64,000 nt of DNA from Thermomicrobiaceae bacterium (GCA_014874455.1 JADBJL010000023.1:38104-102103); one strand, 5' to 3'. Numbered from the stretch's first letter, positions 25,604-34,519 are shown. Numbers and translations: made by a program. Notes: a model not told the origin generated them from the letters alone.

Positions 25604-26105
25604 GGCGCTCGTACTCCCGTTTCGGGTCTGGCCGCGCCTGCCCGCCTGACGCTGGCCTGCCTGACGCGTGACGCGTGGTTCGCCCTCTCGCTGCACCCCC
25701 GCGCCTGCCGTGACACCCTCAGAACTCGAATGAGCCGCTGCCTGGCATGCGGCCTTCCATGCTGTCGGACGTGGTGCGCTGCAGCAGCCGCGTGCCGCAT
25801 CACCGATCTACCTCGGCGCGGCTCGTCGAGGCCAGTGAGCACTTCGTACACGCGTCTAGAGAAGCGAGTGACGCCACCGTTCGTGTTAGCGCCCAGCTCC
25901 GCCGCCTTCAATTGATGGTCGCGGTGAATCTCGTCCTCGTGCTCGGGCTGCTCGCCGCGGTGCTGATCGCGCTGCGGTGATGCCGGCTCGCCGGGGCTGG
26001 CGAGCTGATGAGCGATATCGCCTGCCTTGCCCGTCGTTCGGCTGCTCGCTACGCTTGCCCTGCGAGCGCATCTGGTTCACCTGCGGGACAGAACGGAGAG
26101 TTCTC
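25604..26105. other. Intergenic region containing one doubtful small ORF
   Basis: No strong promoter, repeat or RNA seen. The only frame with protein character is 25747-25980, listed separately. Confidence 0.4.
25747..25980 (+). CDS. Possible small tail-anchored protein
   Basis: 77-aa frame whose C-terminus is one clear hydrophobic helix ('LMVAVNLVLVLGLLAAVLIAL') after an amphipathic stretch. The N-terminal part is less convincing and no good ribosome binding site is visible; ATG 25759 is an alternative. Weak candidate. Confidence 0.35.
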   Translation: MRPSMLSDVVRCSSRVPHHRSTSARLVEASEHFVHASREASDATVRVSAQLRRLQLMVAVNLVLVLGLLAAVLIALR

Positions 26106-27071
26106 ATGCGCGCAGCGCGGTTCTTCGGCCCGGGAGACTTCCGGCTGGTCGAGATCGCGCGCCCGTCGCCCGGCCCGGGCGAGATGCTGCTTCGGGTGCG
26201 GGCGGCCGGACTGTGCCATTCGGATCTCCATCTCATTTATGACGAGCTCGGAGGGTATCCCTTCCCCACACCACTGACGCTCGGCCAAGGCGTCGATCCG
26301 TCGCTGCTCGGGCGACGTTTCGCTGTCTTCGGCCCGGCTGGTTGTGGCCAGTGCGCGTTCTGCCGAACCGAGCGCGACAACCTCTGCACCGAAAGCCAGG
26401 CTATCGGTCTGGAACGGGACGGCGGGTACGCCGAGTTCGTGGTCGTGCCGGCGCACGCGCTGGTGCCGGACGGCGTCGGCGACGCCGAAGCCGCCGTCGC
26501 GACCGATGCCGTGCTGACCTCCTTTCACGCGCTCACACACGTGGCGCGAGTACAACCCGGCGAGACCATCGTCATCATCGGGGCTGGTGGGCTGGGCTTG
26601 AACGCGATCCAGGTCGCCAAATCGCTCGGAGCCTACGTGGTCGCGCTCGACGCCCAGCCGCGCAAGCTGGAGCTGGCGCGCCAGTTCGGGGCCGACCTGG
26701 CGCTCGACAGCCGCGGCGTCGACCCGGAGAAGCCGCTGCTCGACCGGCGGATCGACGTGGTCGGCGACTTCGTGGGCAACGACGCGACGAAGCTGCTGGC
26801 CCAGCGGCTGGTGGGCCGGGGTGGCCGCGTGGTGCTCGTCGGCCTGGGCAGCGTGGGCGGGCCGTTACTCGGCCTGCGGGTCGTTGCGGACGAAGTCGCG
26901 ATCCTGGGCAGCTCCTGGGGCACCCGCGCGGAGCTGGCGACCGTGCTCGACTTGATCGCTCGGGGGATCCTGCGACCGCCGGTCGAGACGCACCCGCTGG
27001 ACGAGATCCTTACCTGGGTGCAGCGGCTGCGCGAGGGAGCGGTCGAGCACCGGGTCGCTCTGGTACCCTGA
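26106..27071 (+). CDS. Zinc-type alcohol dehydrogenase (MDR) lacking the catalytic GHE segment
   Basis: NAD(P)-dependent MDR-family protein of 321 aa. Catalytic Cys37 in 'GLCHSDLH', structural zinc cysteines at 80, 83, 86 and 94 ('CGQCAFCRTERDNLC'), Rossmann 'IIGAGGLGLNAIQVAKSLGA'. Where relatives have LGHE plus about 10 residues before 'GVDPSLLGRR', this protein reads 'TLGQGVDPSLLGRR'. The GHE zinc ligand and adjoining loop, about 12 residues, are absent in frame. The catalytic zinc site should be impaired, so the protein may be inactive or altered. Start ATG 26106 with GGAGAG upstream. Confidence 0.8.
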   Translation: MRAARFFGPGDFRLVEIARPSPGPGEMLLRVRAAGLCHSDLHLIYDELGGYPFPTPLTLGQGVDPSLLGRRFAVFGPAGCGQCAFCRTERDNLCTESQAIGLERDGGYAEFVVVPAHALVPDGVGDAEAAVATDAVLTSFHALTHVARVQPGETIVIIGAGGLGLNAIQVAKSLGAYVVALDAQPRKLELARQFGADLALDSRGVDPEKPLLDRRIDVVGDFVGNDATKLLAQRLVGRGGRVVLVGLGSVGGPLLGLRVVADEVAILGSSWGTRAELATVLDLIARGILRPPVETHPLDEILTWVQRLREGAVEHRVALVP

Positions 27072-27153
27072 GCTGGGCACGGATGGTCGCGGTAGTTCGC
27101 GGTGTGACGGCTCCCTGGGTGGATCGCTTCGCGCGGGAACCAAGGATGGGCAG

Positions 27154-27591
27154 ATGAGCGAAGGAATAAGGGATCTTCGATCACGAGCATACCTCCGGCC
27201 GGGCTTTCTGATGCGACGGGTCGTTAACCCGCTGATCGCGCGCCTGGGGATGGCAACGATACTGGCGGTACGAGGGCGGAAGACCGGCCGCTGGCACACT
27301 GTGCCGGTTCACGTCCTCGAGTACGGCGGTCAGCGGTACCTGCTTGCGCCGCGGGGCGAGACCGACTGGGTGCGTAACCTCCGGGCAGCAGGCGGTGGCG
27401 AGCTGCGCTGGCGGGGCCGGATCGAGCGCTTTCAGGCGGTCGAGGTGCCGGATGCGGAGAAGCCGCCGCTGATCCAGGCGTACCTGCAGCGCTGGGGCGC
27501 GCAGGTGCGGGTACAATTCGTTGCGCTGCCCGACCCTGCTCATCACCCGGTCTTCCGTATCGAGCCGGTCAAGGCCGCGTCGGTATCCTGA
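27154..27591 (+). CDS. Deazaflavin (F420)-dependent nitroreductase family protein
   Basis: Ddn/Rv3547-like split-barrel protein of 145 aa. Family blocks: 'FLMRRVVNPLIARLG', 'LAVRGRKTGRWHTVPVHVLEYGGQRYLLAPRGETDWVRNL' (cofactor side) and 'GGELRWRGR'. Relatives use reduced F420 to reduce quinones or nitro compounds. Implies that the host may make F420, as many Chloroflexota and Actinomycetota do. No F420 genes are in the window. Confidence 0.82.
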   Translation: MSEGIRDLRSRAYLRPGFLMRRVVNPLIARLGMATILAVRGRKTGRWHTVPVHVLEYGGQRYLLAPRGETDWVRNLRAAGGGELRWRGRIERFQAVEVPDAEKPPLIQAYLQRWGAQVRVQFVALPDPAHHPVFRIEPVKAASVS

Positions 27592-27694
27592 TCCGAACTC
27601 GGTGCCGCGCGTTCGCGCCGCTACCCACCGACTCCGGCGTCCGAAGCGGGTAGAGGGTTACCTGGCACATCGGCATGGGAAGAAGGGATGCAGC

Positions 27695-28537
27695 ATGGGC
27701 CGCCGATTCCAGCTCGTGGACGTGTTTCACGATGGGCCGTTTTCCGGTAACCCGCTCGCGGTCGTTCTCGATGCCGAGGGGCTCTCGACCGAGGAGATGC
27801 AGCGGATCGCTCGCTGGCTGAACCTGTCGGAGACGGCGTTCCTCCTGCCGCCGACGACGAGGGCTGCCGACTACCGTGTCCGGATCTTCACGCTGGAGCG
27901 GGAGCTGCCGTTCGCCGGCCACCCGACGCTGGGGAGCTGCCACGCCTGGCTCATGGCTGGCGGCAGGCCGCGGAGCGAGGATGAGATCGTCCAGGAGTGC
28001 GGAGCGGGGCTCGTGCGCATCCGCCGCCGCGAGGGTCTCCTGGCGTTCGCCGCGCCGCCGCTCGTTCGCAGCGGGCCGGTCGATGAGCCCACCCTTCGGA
28101 CGATCGAGATGGTTCTTCGCATCGACCGGTCGCGCATCGTCGATGTCCAGTGGGCCGACAACGGGCCTGGTTGGGTCGCCGTCCTCCTCGCGTCGGCGGA
28201 AGAGGTGCTGGCCCTCGAGCCCCTCAGGCAGTTTCCGAGCCGCGTCGAGATCGGCGTGGTCGGCCCCTACCCAGCAGGTAGCCCCGTCACCTTCGAGCTG
28301 CGCGCGTTCTTCAGCGATCACAAGGGCAGCGTGGTCGAGGATCCGGTCACGGGTAGCCTCAACGCGTCGGTGGCGCAGTGGCTCCTTTCCACGGGTCGTG
28401 CCAGGGCACCGTATGTCGCTTCCCAGGGGACACGTCTCGGTCGCGCTGGCCGGGTCGTGATCGACCAGGATCGCGAGGGCACCGTCTGGGTCGGTGGCAG
28501 GACGACGACGTGCTTCGCTGGCGAATACCTGCTCTAG
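27695..28537 (+). CDS. PhzF-family isomerase/epimerase
   Basis: Diaminopimelate-epimerase-fold protein of 280 aa. Conserved blocks: 'QLVDVFHDGPFSGNPLAVVLDAEGLS', catalytic Glu in 'LNLSETAFLLPP', 'YRVRIFTLERELPFAGHPTLGSCHAWL' and C-terminal 'SVVEDPVTGSLNASVAQWL' (Asp). No phenazine genes are near, so a housekeeping or unknown isomerase role is likely. ATG 27695 fits the family start; the track frame begins 58 codons earlier without coding character. Confidence 0.85.
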   Translation: MGRRFQLVDVFHDGPFSGNPLAVVLDAEGLSTEEMQRIARWLNLSETAFLLPPTTRAADYRVRIFTLERELPFAGHPTLGSCHAWLMAGGRPRSEDEIVQECGAGLVRIRRREGLLAFAAPPLVRSGPVDEPTLRTIEMVLRIDRSRIVDVQWADNGPGWVAVLLASAEEVLALEPLRQFPSRVEIGVVGPYPAGSPVTFELRAFFSDHKGSVVEDPVTGSLNASVAQWLLSTGRARAPYVASQGTRLGRAGRVVIDQDREGTVWVGGRTTTCFAGEYLL

Positions 28538-28656
28538 GCACCTGGCCTTGCACGGTACGAGGGAAGACCTGGTGGATGGAATCGCTGGTGATGCGAGCAT
28601 GGCGGGCCGACGGTGCCCGGCAGGTACTGGACGTGCGGAAGCAGGAGGCAGCTCGG

Positions 28657-29010
28657 ATGAGACGGGTACGGGTCTGGGCGCTGCTGCTGGCTGGCCTGAC
28701 GGTCGTAGTGCCGATCGGGGTACCGCTCCTGGTACGTGGGACTGGTGATCCAGGGGTGTGGTCGGCTATTGAGTTAGTCCTCATGCTAGGTGTCCCGGGG
28801 GTGCTGGCCGGGTTGCTCCTGGCGCTGAGCGAGGCGCGCTGGGCTCGCTGGAGCGCGCTAGCCCTTTCCCTGCTCTTCTTGTTCGTTGCCCTGGCCACGG
28901 CAGGCTTCCTCGCTGGCTATCTTTACCTGCCCATGGCGCTCGGGCTGGTGATCCTCTCGATCGTTGCGCTCCGGTATGGCCGCACCCGCACGGCTGGCGC
29001 AGGCGCCTGA
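28657..29010 (+). CDS. Small integral membrane protein of unknown function
   Basis: 117 aa with four hydrophobic helices ('VWALLLAGLTVVVPIGVPLL', '[21 protein letters not shown]', 'ALALSLLFLFVALATAGFLAG', 'LALGLVILSIVAL'-like end). GGAGG at 28643 supports ATG 28657. No family recognised. Confidence 0.65.
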   Translation: MRRVRVWALLLAGLTVVVPIGVPLLVRGTGDPGVWSAIELVLMLGVPGVLAGLLLALSEARWARWSALALSLLFLFVALATAGFLAGYLYLPMALGLVILSIVALRYGRTRTAGAGA

Positions 29011-29286
29011 CGGGGTTGACCGCTGCCCCGCCGGCTGCTGAGTTGGTCGTGGCGGCGGCCGAACGGCACCCGGCACCCGGGTCGTGGAGCCGACCGCGGC
29101 ATCGCTCCAGAATCGCTGCGCGCCGGCTTCATAGCGCTGGGCCTGGTCGGCCGCAGCGATCATGGACGGCGACGGAGCGCCCCATGCTCGCCTCGGCGTC
29201 CGGCCGCGAGCGTGGCTCGTTTCCCTCATGCTCCCACGGAGATCCTCGCTGCCGGTGAGTGGTGCCCTGAGATGGCTCGTGCCCGC

Positions 29287-29316
29287 TGGACACAACCGGC
29301 CGGGTTCTGGTAGGCT
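29287..29316 (+). promoter_or_regulatory. sigma70-type promoter of parAB
   Basis: TGGACA (29287-29292), 18-nt spacer, TAGGCT (29311-29316), about 44 nt before the parA ATG. The rest of 29011-29286 shows no gene. Confidence 0.5.
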
Positions 29317-29326
29317 AGAGAGGCGG

Positions 29327-29338
29327 CTGTACGTACAG
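29327..29338. promoter_or_regulatory. Perfect palindrome in the parAB leader
   Basis: CTGTACGTACAG, 12 bp, centred on ACGT like parS but otherwise different. It lies 10 nt after the predicted -10 box and 21 nt before the parA ATG. Candidate operator for ParA/ParB autoregulation. Confidence 0.4.
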
Positions 29339-29359
29339 ATTCGCAGGGGGACGATCTCG

Positions 29360-30142
29360 ATGACGCCGGCTGTCGCCTTCTTCAATCAGAAGGGTGGGAC
29401 TGCCAAGACGACCAGTACCCTCAACGTCGGGGCCGCCATGGCCGAGCAGGGGCTCCGCGTCCTGGCCTTCGACCTCGATCCCCAGGCCAGCCTGACAATG
29501 GCGCTCGGCATCGACGTCCAATCGCTCCCGCTCTCCGTCTACGACCTGTTGGTCGACGAGACGGTGGCGCTGGCCGAGGTGGCGCAACCCACCCGCATCC
29601 CCGGGTTCGACCTCGTGCCGAGCCATCCGGATCTGGCGGCCGCCGAGCTGGAGCTCCTGAGCGAGCTCGAGCGCGAGCGCAAGCTGAGCCTCAAGCTCCG
29701 GGCCGCCCAGCCGCTCCCGTACGACGTGATCCTGATCGACAGTCCGCCGTCTCTGAACATCCTGAGCATCAACATCCTGGTGGCTGCTGACACGCTGGTG
29801 ATCCCGATCGAGCCGCACCCCCTCTCGCTGATGGTGCTGCGCCGGCTCTTCGAGACCGTCAACCGGGTACGCCGGCTCAACCCGCGGCTCGAGGTGCTGG
29901 GTTTCCTGCCCACGAAAGTTCATCACTCCTCGCGCCTGGCGGCCGACATGCTGGCGACGCTGCGCGAGCAGTTCCCGGAGCTGCCGCTCCTGCCCTCGAT
30001 CCCGCTCTCGGTCAAGGGCGCCGAGTCGGTGGCCGAGCATAGCTCGATCCTGCAGTACCAGCCGCGGTCGCCGCTGGCCGCGGCCTACCGGCAGGCAGCG
30101 GCCGAGATCGCTCGACGCGTAGGGAGCCCCAGCCATGTCTGA
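29360..30142 (+). CDS. parA: ParA-family partition ATPase
   Basis: Deviant-Walker-A ATPase of 260 aa. '[20 protein letters not shown]' carries the KGGxxKT signature Lys, '[15 protein letters not shown]' the A' motif and '[13 protein letters not shown]' Walker B. No N-terminal HTH, so it is of the chromosomal/type Ib size. It binds DNA non-specifically as an ATP dimer and moves ParB-bound DNA. ATG 29360; the track frame runs 66 codons upstream. parB follows with an 8-nt overlap. No gidA, rnpA or dnaA is seen nearby. Confidence 0.9.
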   Translation: MTPAVAFFNQKGGTAKTTSTLNVGAAMAEQGLRVLAFDLDPQASLTMALGIDVQSLPLSVYDLLVDETVALAEVAQPTRIPGFDLVPSHPDLAAAELELLSELERERKLSLKLRAAQPLPYDVILIDSPPSLNILSINILVAADTLVIPIEPHPLSLMVLRRLFETVNRVRRLNPRLEVLGFLPTKVHHSSRLAADMLATLREQFPELPLLPSIPLSVKGAESVAEHSSILQYQPRSPLAAAYRQAAAEIARRVGSPSHV

Positions 30143-31202
30143 AGCTCGCCCGCTCCAGGAGCCGGTGCCGTCGCTGAGGAACCTCCCCGGTGACCAACCA
30201 GCCCCAGGCAGCCAGCCGCCGCGCCGGCGTCGCCGCTTCACGGTGGACGCGCTCTTCGCCGACACCTCGCCGCGGGCGGTCGGCACGCGCGAGCTGGCGA
30301 CGGCCAAGGAGATCCGGCTGGACCGGATCGAGCCCGACCCCGACCAGCCGCGGCGCTCCTACGACGAAGAGCGGCTGGAGGAGCTGGCAGCCTCGATCCG
30401 CCTCGAGGGGGTCTTGCAGCCGATCGCCGTGCGCTACGACCCCGGGCGCGACCGCTACGTGATCATCCACGGCGAGCGTCGCTGGCGAGCGGCCCAGCTC
30501 GCCGGGCTGGAGAGCATCCCGGCGATCGTCCGCGAGGTGGGCGACGAGCAGCGGCTGATCCAGCAGCTCATGGAGAACATCCTGCGCGAGGATCTGAACG
30601 CGCTGGATCGGGCCGCCGCGCTGCGCCGGCTGAAGCGACAGATGGGTGATGCGCCCTGGGAGCGGGTGGCCGAGGCGGTCGGGATCAAGCGTAGCCGGCT
30701 CTTCCAGCTCCTGGGCACCGAGAAGCTGCCGGAGCCGGTGCAGGCAGAGATCCGGGCCGGCCGGCTCTCGGAGAAGCAGAGCCGGCCGCTGCACGGCTTG
30801 CCGGAGCGGGCACAGGCGGCGCTGGCCGAGCTGATCGTCGAGGACGGGCTCGAGCAGCGAGAGATCGAGCGGCTGGCCCGGGCGCTGCGGGCGAATCCCG
30901 CGCTGGCGCAGGAAGACGTGGAGTCGCTGCGCGAGCAGCTCCGCCGCATGCGGGCAACGCTCGCCGCCAGTCAGGTTCGTCGGGGCCGCCTGGCCGAGCC
31001 GGCGGCCCGGCCAGGCCCGCCGCAGCCGGTGAGTGCCGCTGGCCCGGCGATGGCCGTGCTGGAGCAGGTGAGGGTGCTCGGGGAGACACTGACCTGGCTC
31101 GACGCCGCCTGCCTGGCCGGAGACGAGCGTGCCAGGCTCGCGACCGAGTTGCGCGGCCTGGCCCAGCAGATCCGGCGCACGCTGCGCGCGCTGGAGGACT
31201 GA
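30135..31202 (+). CDS. parB: ParB/Spo0J-family partition protein
   Basis: DNA-binding CTPase of 355 aa. CTP-binding N domain: 'LEELAASIRLEGVLQPIAVR', 'IIHGERRWRAAQLAGL' (the GERRxRA box) and 'QQLMENILREDLNALDRAAALRRL' (ENxxR). Central HTH: 'VAEAVGIKRSRLFQLLGTEKLP'. The C-terminal region is Arg/Ala-rich and helical, for dimerisation. Overlaps parA by 8 nt, so they form one operon. No canonical parS (TGTTTCACGTGAAACA) was found in the window. Confidence 0.9.
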   Translation: MSEARPLQEPVPSLRNLPGDQPAPGSQPPRRRRRFTVDALFADTSPRAVGTRELATAKEIRLDRIEPDPDQPRRSYDEERLEELAASIRLEGVLQPIAVRYDPGRDRYVIIHGERRWRAAQLAGLESIPAIVREVGDEQRLIQQLMENILREDLNALDRAAALRRLKRQMGDAPWERVAEAVGIKRSRLFQLLGTEKLPEPVQAEIRAGRLSEKQSRPLHGLPERAQAALAELIVEDGLEQREIERLARALRANPALAQEDVESLREQLRRMRATLAASQVRRGRLAEPAARPGPPQPVSAAGPAMAVLEQVRVLGETLTWLDAACLAGDERARLATELRGLAQQIRRTLRALED

Positions 31203-31238
31203 CCTTCTCACCTGCCGTGCCAGTCTCTCGGCGACGTT

Positions 31239-31292
31239 GAGCGCGGGACCGAAGCCCCGCGCTCGAGTTCCGAAGCCGGCTTCAAGCCGGCT
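31239..31292. terminator. Double hairpin downstream of parB
   Basis: Stem 1 GAGCGCGGG-N8-CCCGCGCTC (31239-31264). Stem 2 AGCCGGCT-TCA-AGCCGGCT (31274-31292), overlapping the perfect palindrome GAAGCCGGCTTC. It lies between convergent parB and pxpA; could stop transcription both ways or be an interspersed repeat. No T-run follows. Confidence 0.45.
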
Positions 31293-31711
31293 CACTGAGA
31301 AGCGATCCCGGTGCCCCAGCGGCGAGTCATGCCCGTGCACACACTGCTCGACCCTGAGCCGTATGGCCCCTGGTCTGCGCTGCCTGAGCCGCTCACCGGT
31401 ACGAGCGCGCTCTTCGATGAGCGCTGCGACTGGTACCTCCGGTGCGGCGGGGGCTTCGGGCCGGCAGCCATCGAGGGGAACATATACGGCGCTAGGCTGC
31501 TCCAGGCGAGGGGAAGGTCGTCGCTCCAGGCCGCCGAACCGGTTGTGCTGTCCGGCAGCCTGCCCTTGCTGGCTCCACTCTCAGCCTACCCGCTGGCGCA
31601 GGGCTCAAGCGGCGCGCTCGCCTCAGAAAGCCGGCCGAGCGAGACGCTGGACGTGGAGGGTGCTGGTTTCTGCCCGTATCGCGTAGATGGCCTGGTCGCC
31701 GGGAGCTGGTC
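31293..31711. other. Intergenic region without recognised gene
   Basis: A plus-strand frame (31311-31973 in the track) starts here, but it runs into pxpA antisense and has no family features. No promoter or repeat noted. Confidence 0.4.
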
Positions 31712-32482
31712 TCAGCGGCGCGCCAGGATCTCGCGGAGCGGCCGGACCTCCACGCCAGCCTGGGATAGCCGCTCGCGCACCCGCCGGGCGACGTCCGACG
31801 CGTTAGGCGCGTCGCCGTGGATGCAGATCGTCTGCACCTCGGCGCGCAGGTCGGGCCCGTCGATCGTCCGGATGCGCCCCTCGAGCACCAGCTCCTCGGC
31901 GCGCCGGGCGACCTCGTCCGGGTCCCAGGCCTGCTTGCGCCGCTCCAGCACGAGCTGCCCCTGCGCGTTGTAGTTCAGGTCGACGTACCCTTCCGCCGCG
32001 TGGGGCACGCCGACGGCAGCCGCCGCGCGAGGGGCCACCTCGCCCATCATCACCAGGGCCACGTCCTCGCCGAGCGCCTTGATCGCCTGGCAGAGCGCCT
32101 GGCACAGCTCCTCGTTCTGGGAGCACATCACGTAGAAGGCGCCGTGCGGCTTCACGTGCTGCAGCCGCGAGCCGGCGGCCTGGGCGAAGGCCTGCAGCGC
32201 CCCGGCCTGGTAGAGCGTGTACTCGTACACCTCCTCGGGGCTCACGTCCATCCGCCGGCGACCGAAGCCGAGCAAGTCGGGGAAAGCCACGTGGGCGCCG
32301 ATACCGACGCCGTGCTCGACCGCCAGCCGGACGGTCTCGCGCATCGTCGCCGGGTCGCCAGCGTGCCAGCCGCAGGCGATGTTGGCCGAGGTGATCAGCG
32401 GCATCAAGGCCGCGTCGTTGCCGAGCGTCCAGCGCCCGAAGCTCTCGCCCATATCGCAGTTGATGTCGATGGCGCGGGCCAT
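31712..32482 (-). CDS. pxpA: LamB/YcsF family, 5-oxoprolinase subunit A-like
   Basis: 256 aa, the metal-barrel subunit of ATP-dependent lactam opening. Conserved: 'IDINCDMGESFGRWTLGND', 'SANIACGWHAGDPATMRETV', 'GAHVAFPDLLGFGRR', 'HVKPHGAFYVM' and 'TICIHGDAPNA'. In E. coli PxpA works with PxpB and PxpC to hydrolyse 5-oxoproline to glutamate. Here it is the last gene of a minus-strand operon and starts 3 nt after pxpC. Linkage to a biotin carrier and biotin carboxylase points to the biotin-dependent variant, whose natural lactam may not be 5-oxoproline. Confidence 0.9.
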   Translation of the reverse strand: MARAIDINCDMGESFGRWTLGNDAALMPLITSANIACGWHAGDPATMRETVRLAVEHGVGIGAHVAFPDLLGFGRRRMDVSPEEVYEYTLYQAGALQAFAQAAGSRLQHVKPHGAFYVMCSQNEELCQALCQAIKALGEDVALVMMGEVAPRAAAAVGVPHAAEGYVDLNYNAQGQLVLERRKQAWDPDEVARRAEELVLEGRIRTIDGPDLRAEVQTICIHGDAPNASDVARRVRERLSQAGVEVRPLREILARR

Positions 32483-32485
32483 GGC

Positions 32486-33478
32486 TCAGCTCCTCTCCAG
32501 GTTCTCCTCGCTGATGGTCGTGTCCTGCCTGGCCAGCAGGTCGATTGCCTGCTCGAGGGAAACCTCCTTGAAGTGGATGTAGCTCCAGCCGGGAACCATC
32601 TGTCCCAGCTTCCACATCGCCGCCTTAGCCACCACCGCGTTGCAGATGAAGCCGCCGAGCGTCGGCCCGTCGACGCAGAGGATGATCGGCTGGTCGCCAC
32701 AGACGTTGACCGCGCCGACCGGGTAGCCGTTGTCGATGATGTTCGAGGGGTGCCCGCCACCGGCGCCGCCGCTCGTCCGTGCCCACTGCCACCTGTAGAT
32801 ATCGAGCCGGTAGCCGGTGCGGTTAGAGGCAGCGTCCAGCTTCCAGTGGTGGGCGAAGAAGGCGTCCATGTCCTCGCTCGTCATGTAGTCGGGGTCGGCC
32901 TGCGGCCCGCGGGTGGCCTCGACCTCCCAGACCTCGTTATAGCCGGGGTAGCCCGGCACCAGGTTGGCCCGCACCCGCCGGTCGATCACCCGGCCGAGGT
33001 CGACGCTCGGCTCGCCCAGCGGCAGTCGGTCGCCGGCCTGGAGCTTGCGGCCGTCGAGGCCACCGACGCTGCCGGGCAGGTAGGTCGCGCGGCTGTCGAG
33101 CACCGGCGGCACCTCGATCCCCCCGCTGACCGTGAGGTAGGTGCGGAAGCCCGGCCCCTGCAGGTAGTCGAGCTCGAGCAGGTCGCCTGGCCGTGCCCGG
33201 TAGCTGCGCCAGAGCTCGATCCGTTGCCCGTTGAGTCGCGCGTCCATATCGGCGCCGCAGACGGCGAAGGCCCGCTCGTCGTGGAAGGCGACCGCGAGAC
33301 CCCCAGCGGTGATCTCGAGCCCCGCCGCCCCGGGTGGGTTACCGACCAGCACGTTGGCGAAGCGGAACGCGTAGTCGTCCATCGGCCCAGCCGGGGCGAA
33401 GCCGAGCGAGAGCATCCCGATCCGACCCGGGTAGTCCTGCACCGTCGTCTCGAACCCGCCGTTGCGCACTTCCAGCAT
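32486..33478 (-). CDS. pxpC: Biotin-dependent carboxyltransferase family, PxpC/KipA-like
   Basis: 330 aa, carboxyltransferase (urea-amidolyase-like CT_A_B) domain. Blocks: 'NGGFETTVQDYPGRIGMLSLGFAPAGPMDDYAFRFANVLVGN', 'CGADMDARLNGQ', 'RTYLTVSGGIEVPPVLDSRATYLPGSVGGLDGRKL' and 'CVDGPTLGGFICNAVV'. Pairs with PxpB to form a heteromeric CT active site. Second-last gene of the operon, 45 nt after pxpB. GTG/ATG start at 33478 as in the track. Confidence 0.88.
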   Translation of the reverse strand: MLEVRNGGFETTVQDYPGRIGMLSLGFAPAGPMDDYAFRFANVLVGNPPGAAGLEITAGGLAVAFHDERAFAVCGADMDARLNGQRIELWRSYRARPGDLLELDYLQGPGFRTYLTVSGGIEVPPVLDSRATYLPGSVGGLDGRKLQAGDRLPLGEPSVDLGRVIDRRVRANLVPGYPGYNEVWEVEATRGPQADPDYMTSEDMDAFFAHHWKLDAASNRTGYRLDIYRWQWARTSGGAGGGHPSNIIDNGYPVGAVNVCGDQPIILCVDGPTLGGFICNAVVAKAAMWKLGQMVPGWSYIHFKEVSLEQAIDLLARQDTTISEENLERS

Positions 33479-33523
33479 CGCCCAGTTCTCCTCCCTGTCG
33501 TTGCGCCGCGCTCCCTCGAGCCG

Positions 33524-34519
33524 TCAGGGGATGGGGACGCGCGTGGCCGCCTCGGCCTGGTGGCGGCGGAACGCCTCCGCCTCTTCGCGCACGCTGTCGA
33601 GGAAACGCAGGTACTCGCCGACGTCGAAGGTCGCTGTCTCGTCGATCACGTACTGGTAGGTGCCGTCGTAGACGGCCTGGATCATCGCTTCCAGCTCTTC
33701 GTCGGTGACGCGTGGGCGGAAGCGCAGCCGGTCGCCGGGCCGGAGCAACACTGGGCTCTCGCGGAAAGCGGGGTTGCGCTGCTGCGGGTCGTAGATCGGC
33801 ACGGTGTGCGCGAAGATCTGGTAGCCGCCGGCCGACTCGACCGGGTAGATGGCGAGGCATGGCCCGGCGATGCCGATGGTGCCTGCCGGCGTCCAGTGCC
33901 GGGTGGGGTTGTACTTGGGGATGACGACGGCCCGGCGCGGGTCGAGCGGGTAGGCGAAGGGGAGGCCAGGGAAGAAGCCGAGGGCCGCGTTCCACCAGTC
34001 GGTGGCCATGATGTACTCGAAGAACTCCTCCTTGTCGCGCAGGCCGTTGTACCTGGCCGCGTACTCGGAGTTGGTGCCGTTGATGATGTTGGGGGCGTCG
34101 GCGCGCTGGTACTGGACGTAGCGGGCGATCGCCTCGCGCGTCCACTTGTCGTCGAAGGCGATCGGCAGCTCGACGATCCGGCTGGGGACGACCAGGTCGT
34201 GGAACGGCGGCAGCTCGTCGTACTGGGCCTGGACGAACTCGATGAGCCGCTTTGTCGGCAGCACGCGGCTGTCGTAGTTGATGAGCACGCTGCGCAGTGC
34301 CGGGATCACCTCGATCAGCCCCTCGGGCTGGTGGCGCTTGATGGCGTCGTCGAGCCCGAGGACGCGGAAGCTCATGGTGAGGTCGAAGACCATCTCCCCG
34401 AACTCGACGAGCAGGAAGCTATCGCCAGCGTTCCGGTAGACCACCCCTGGCCGGCCGTTGCGCTCGGGGAACGTGGCCAGGATCACCCCGGATGGCTGAG
34501 CGGCGGTGTGCTCGGTCAT
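33524..34519 (-). CDS. pxpB: Carboxyltransferase subunit, PxpB/KipI-like (long form)
   Basis: 331 aa, longer than typical KipI/PxpB (about 220-240). Core blocks: 'VVYRNAGDSFLLVEFGEM', 'PEGLIEVIPALRSVLINYDSRVLP', 'ALGFFPGLPFAYPLDPRRAVVIPKYNP', 'VPAGTIGIAG'-like 'TPAGTIGIAGPCLAIYPVESAGGYQIFAHT'. An extra helical region of about 70 aa follows the first domain. ATG 34519 with AGGAG upstream; the track start at 34624 is in non-coding sequence. Partner of PxpC and, by context, of the adjacent biotin carrier. Confidence 0.86.
   Translation of the reverse strand: MTEHTAAQPSGVILATFPERNGRPGVVYRNAGDSFLLVEFGEMVFDLTMSFRVLGLDDAIKRHQPEGLIEVIPALRSVLINYDSRVLPTKRLIEFVQAQYDELPPFHDLVVPSRIVELPIAFDDKWTREAIARYVQYQRADAPNIINGTNSEYAARYNGLRDKEEFFEYIMATDWWNAALGFFPGLPFAYPLDPRRAVVIPKYNPTRHWTPAGTIGIAGPCLAIYPVESAGGYQIFAHTVPIYDPQQRNPAFRESPVLLRPGDRLRFRPRVTDEELEAMIQAVYDGTYQYVIDETATFDVGEYLRFLDSVREEAEAFRRHQAEAATRVPIP

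Noticed and set aside
27722-27738. TGTTTCACG half of a parS site
   Set aside because: Only the left half matches and it encodes the conserved PhzF start (VDVFHDGP).
31311-31973. 220-aa plus-strand ORF after parB
   Set aside because: Its second half is antisense to pxpA and the first half has no recognisable features.
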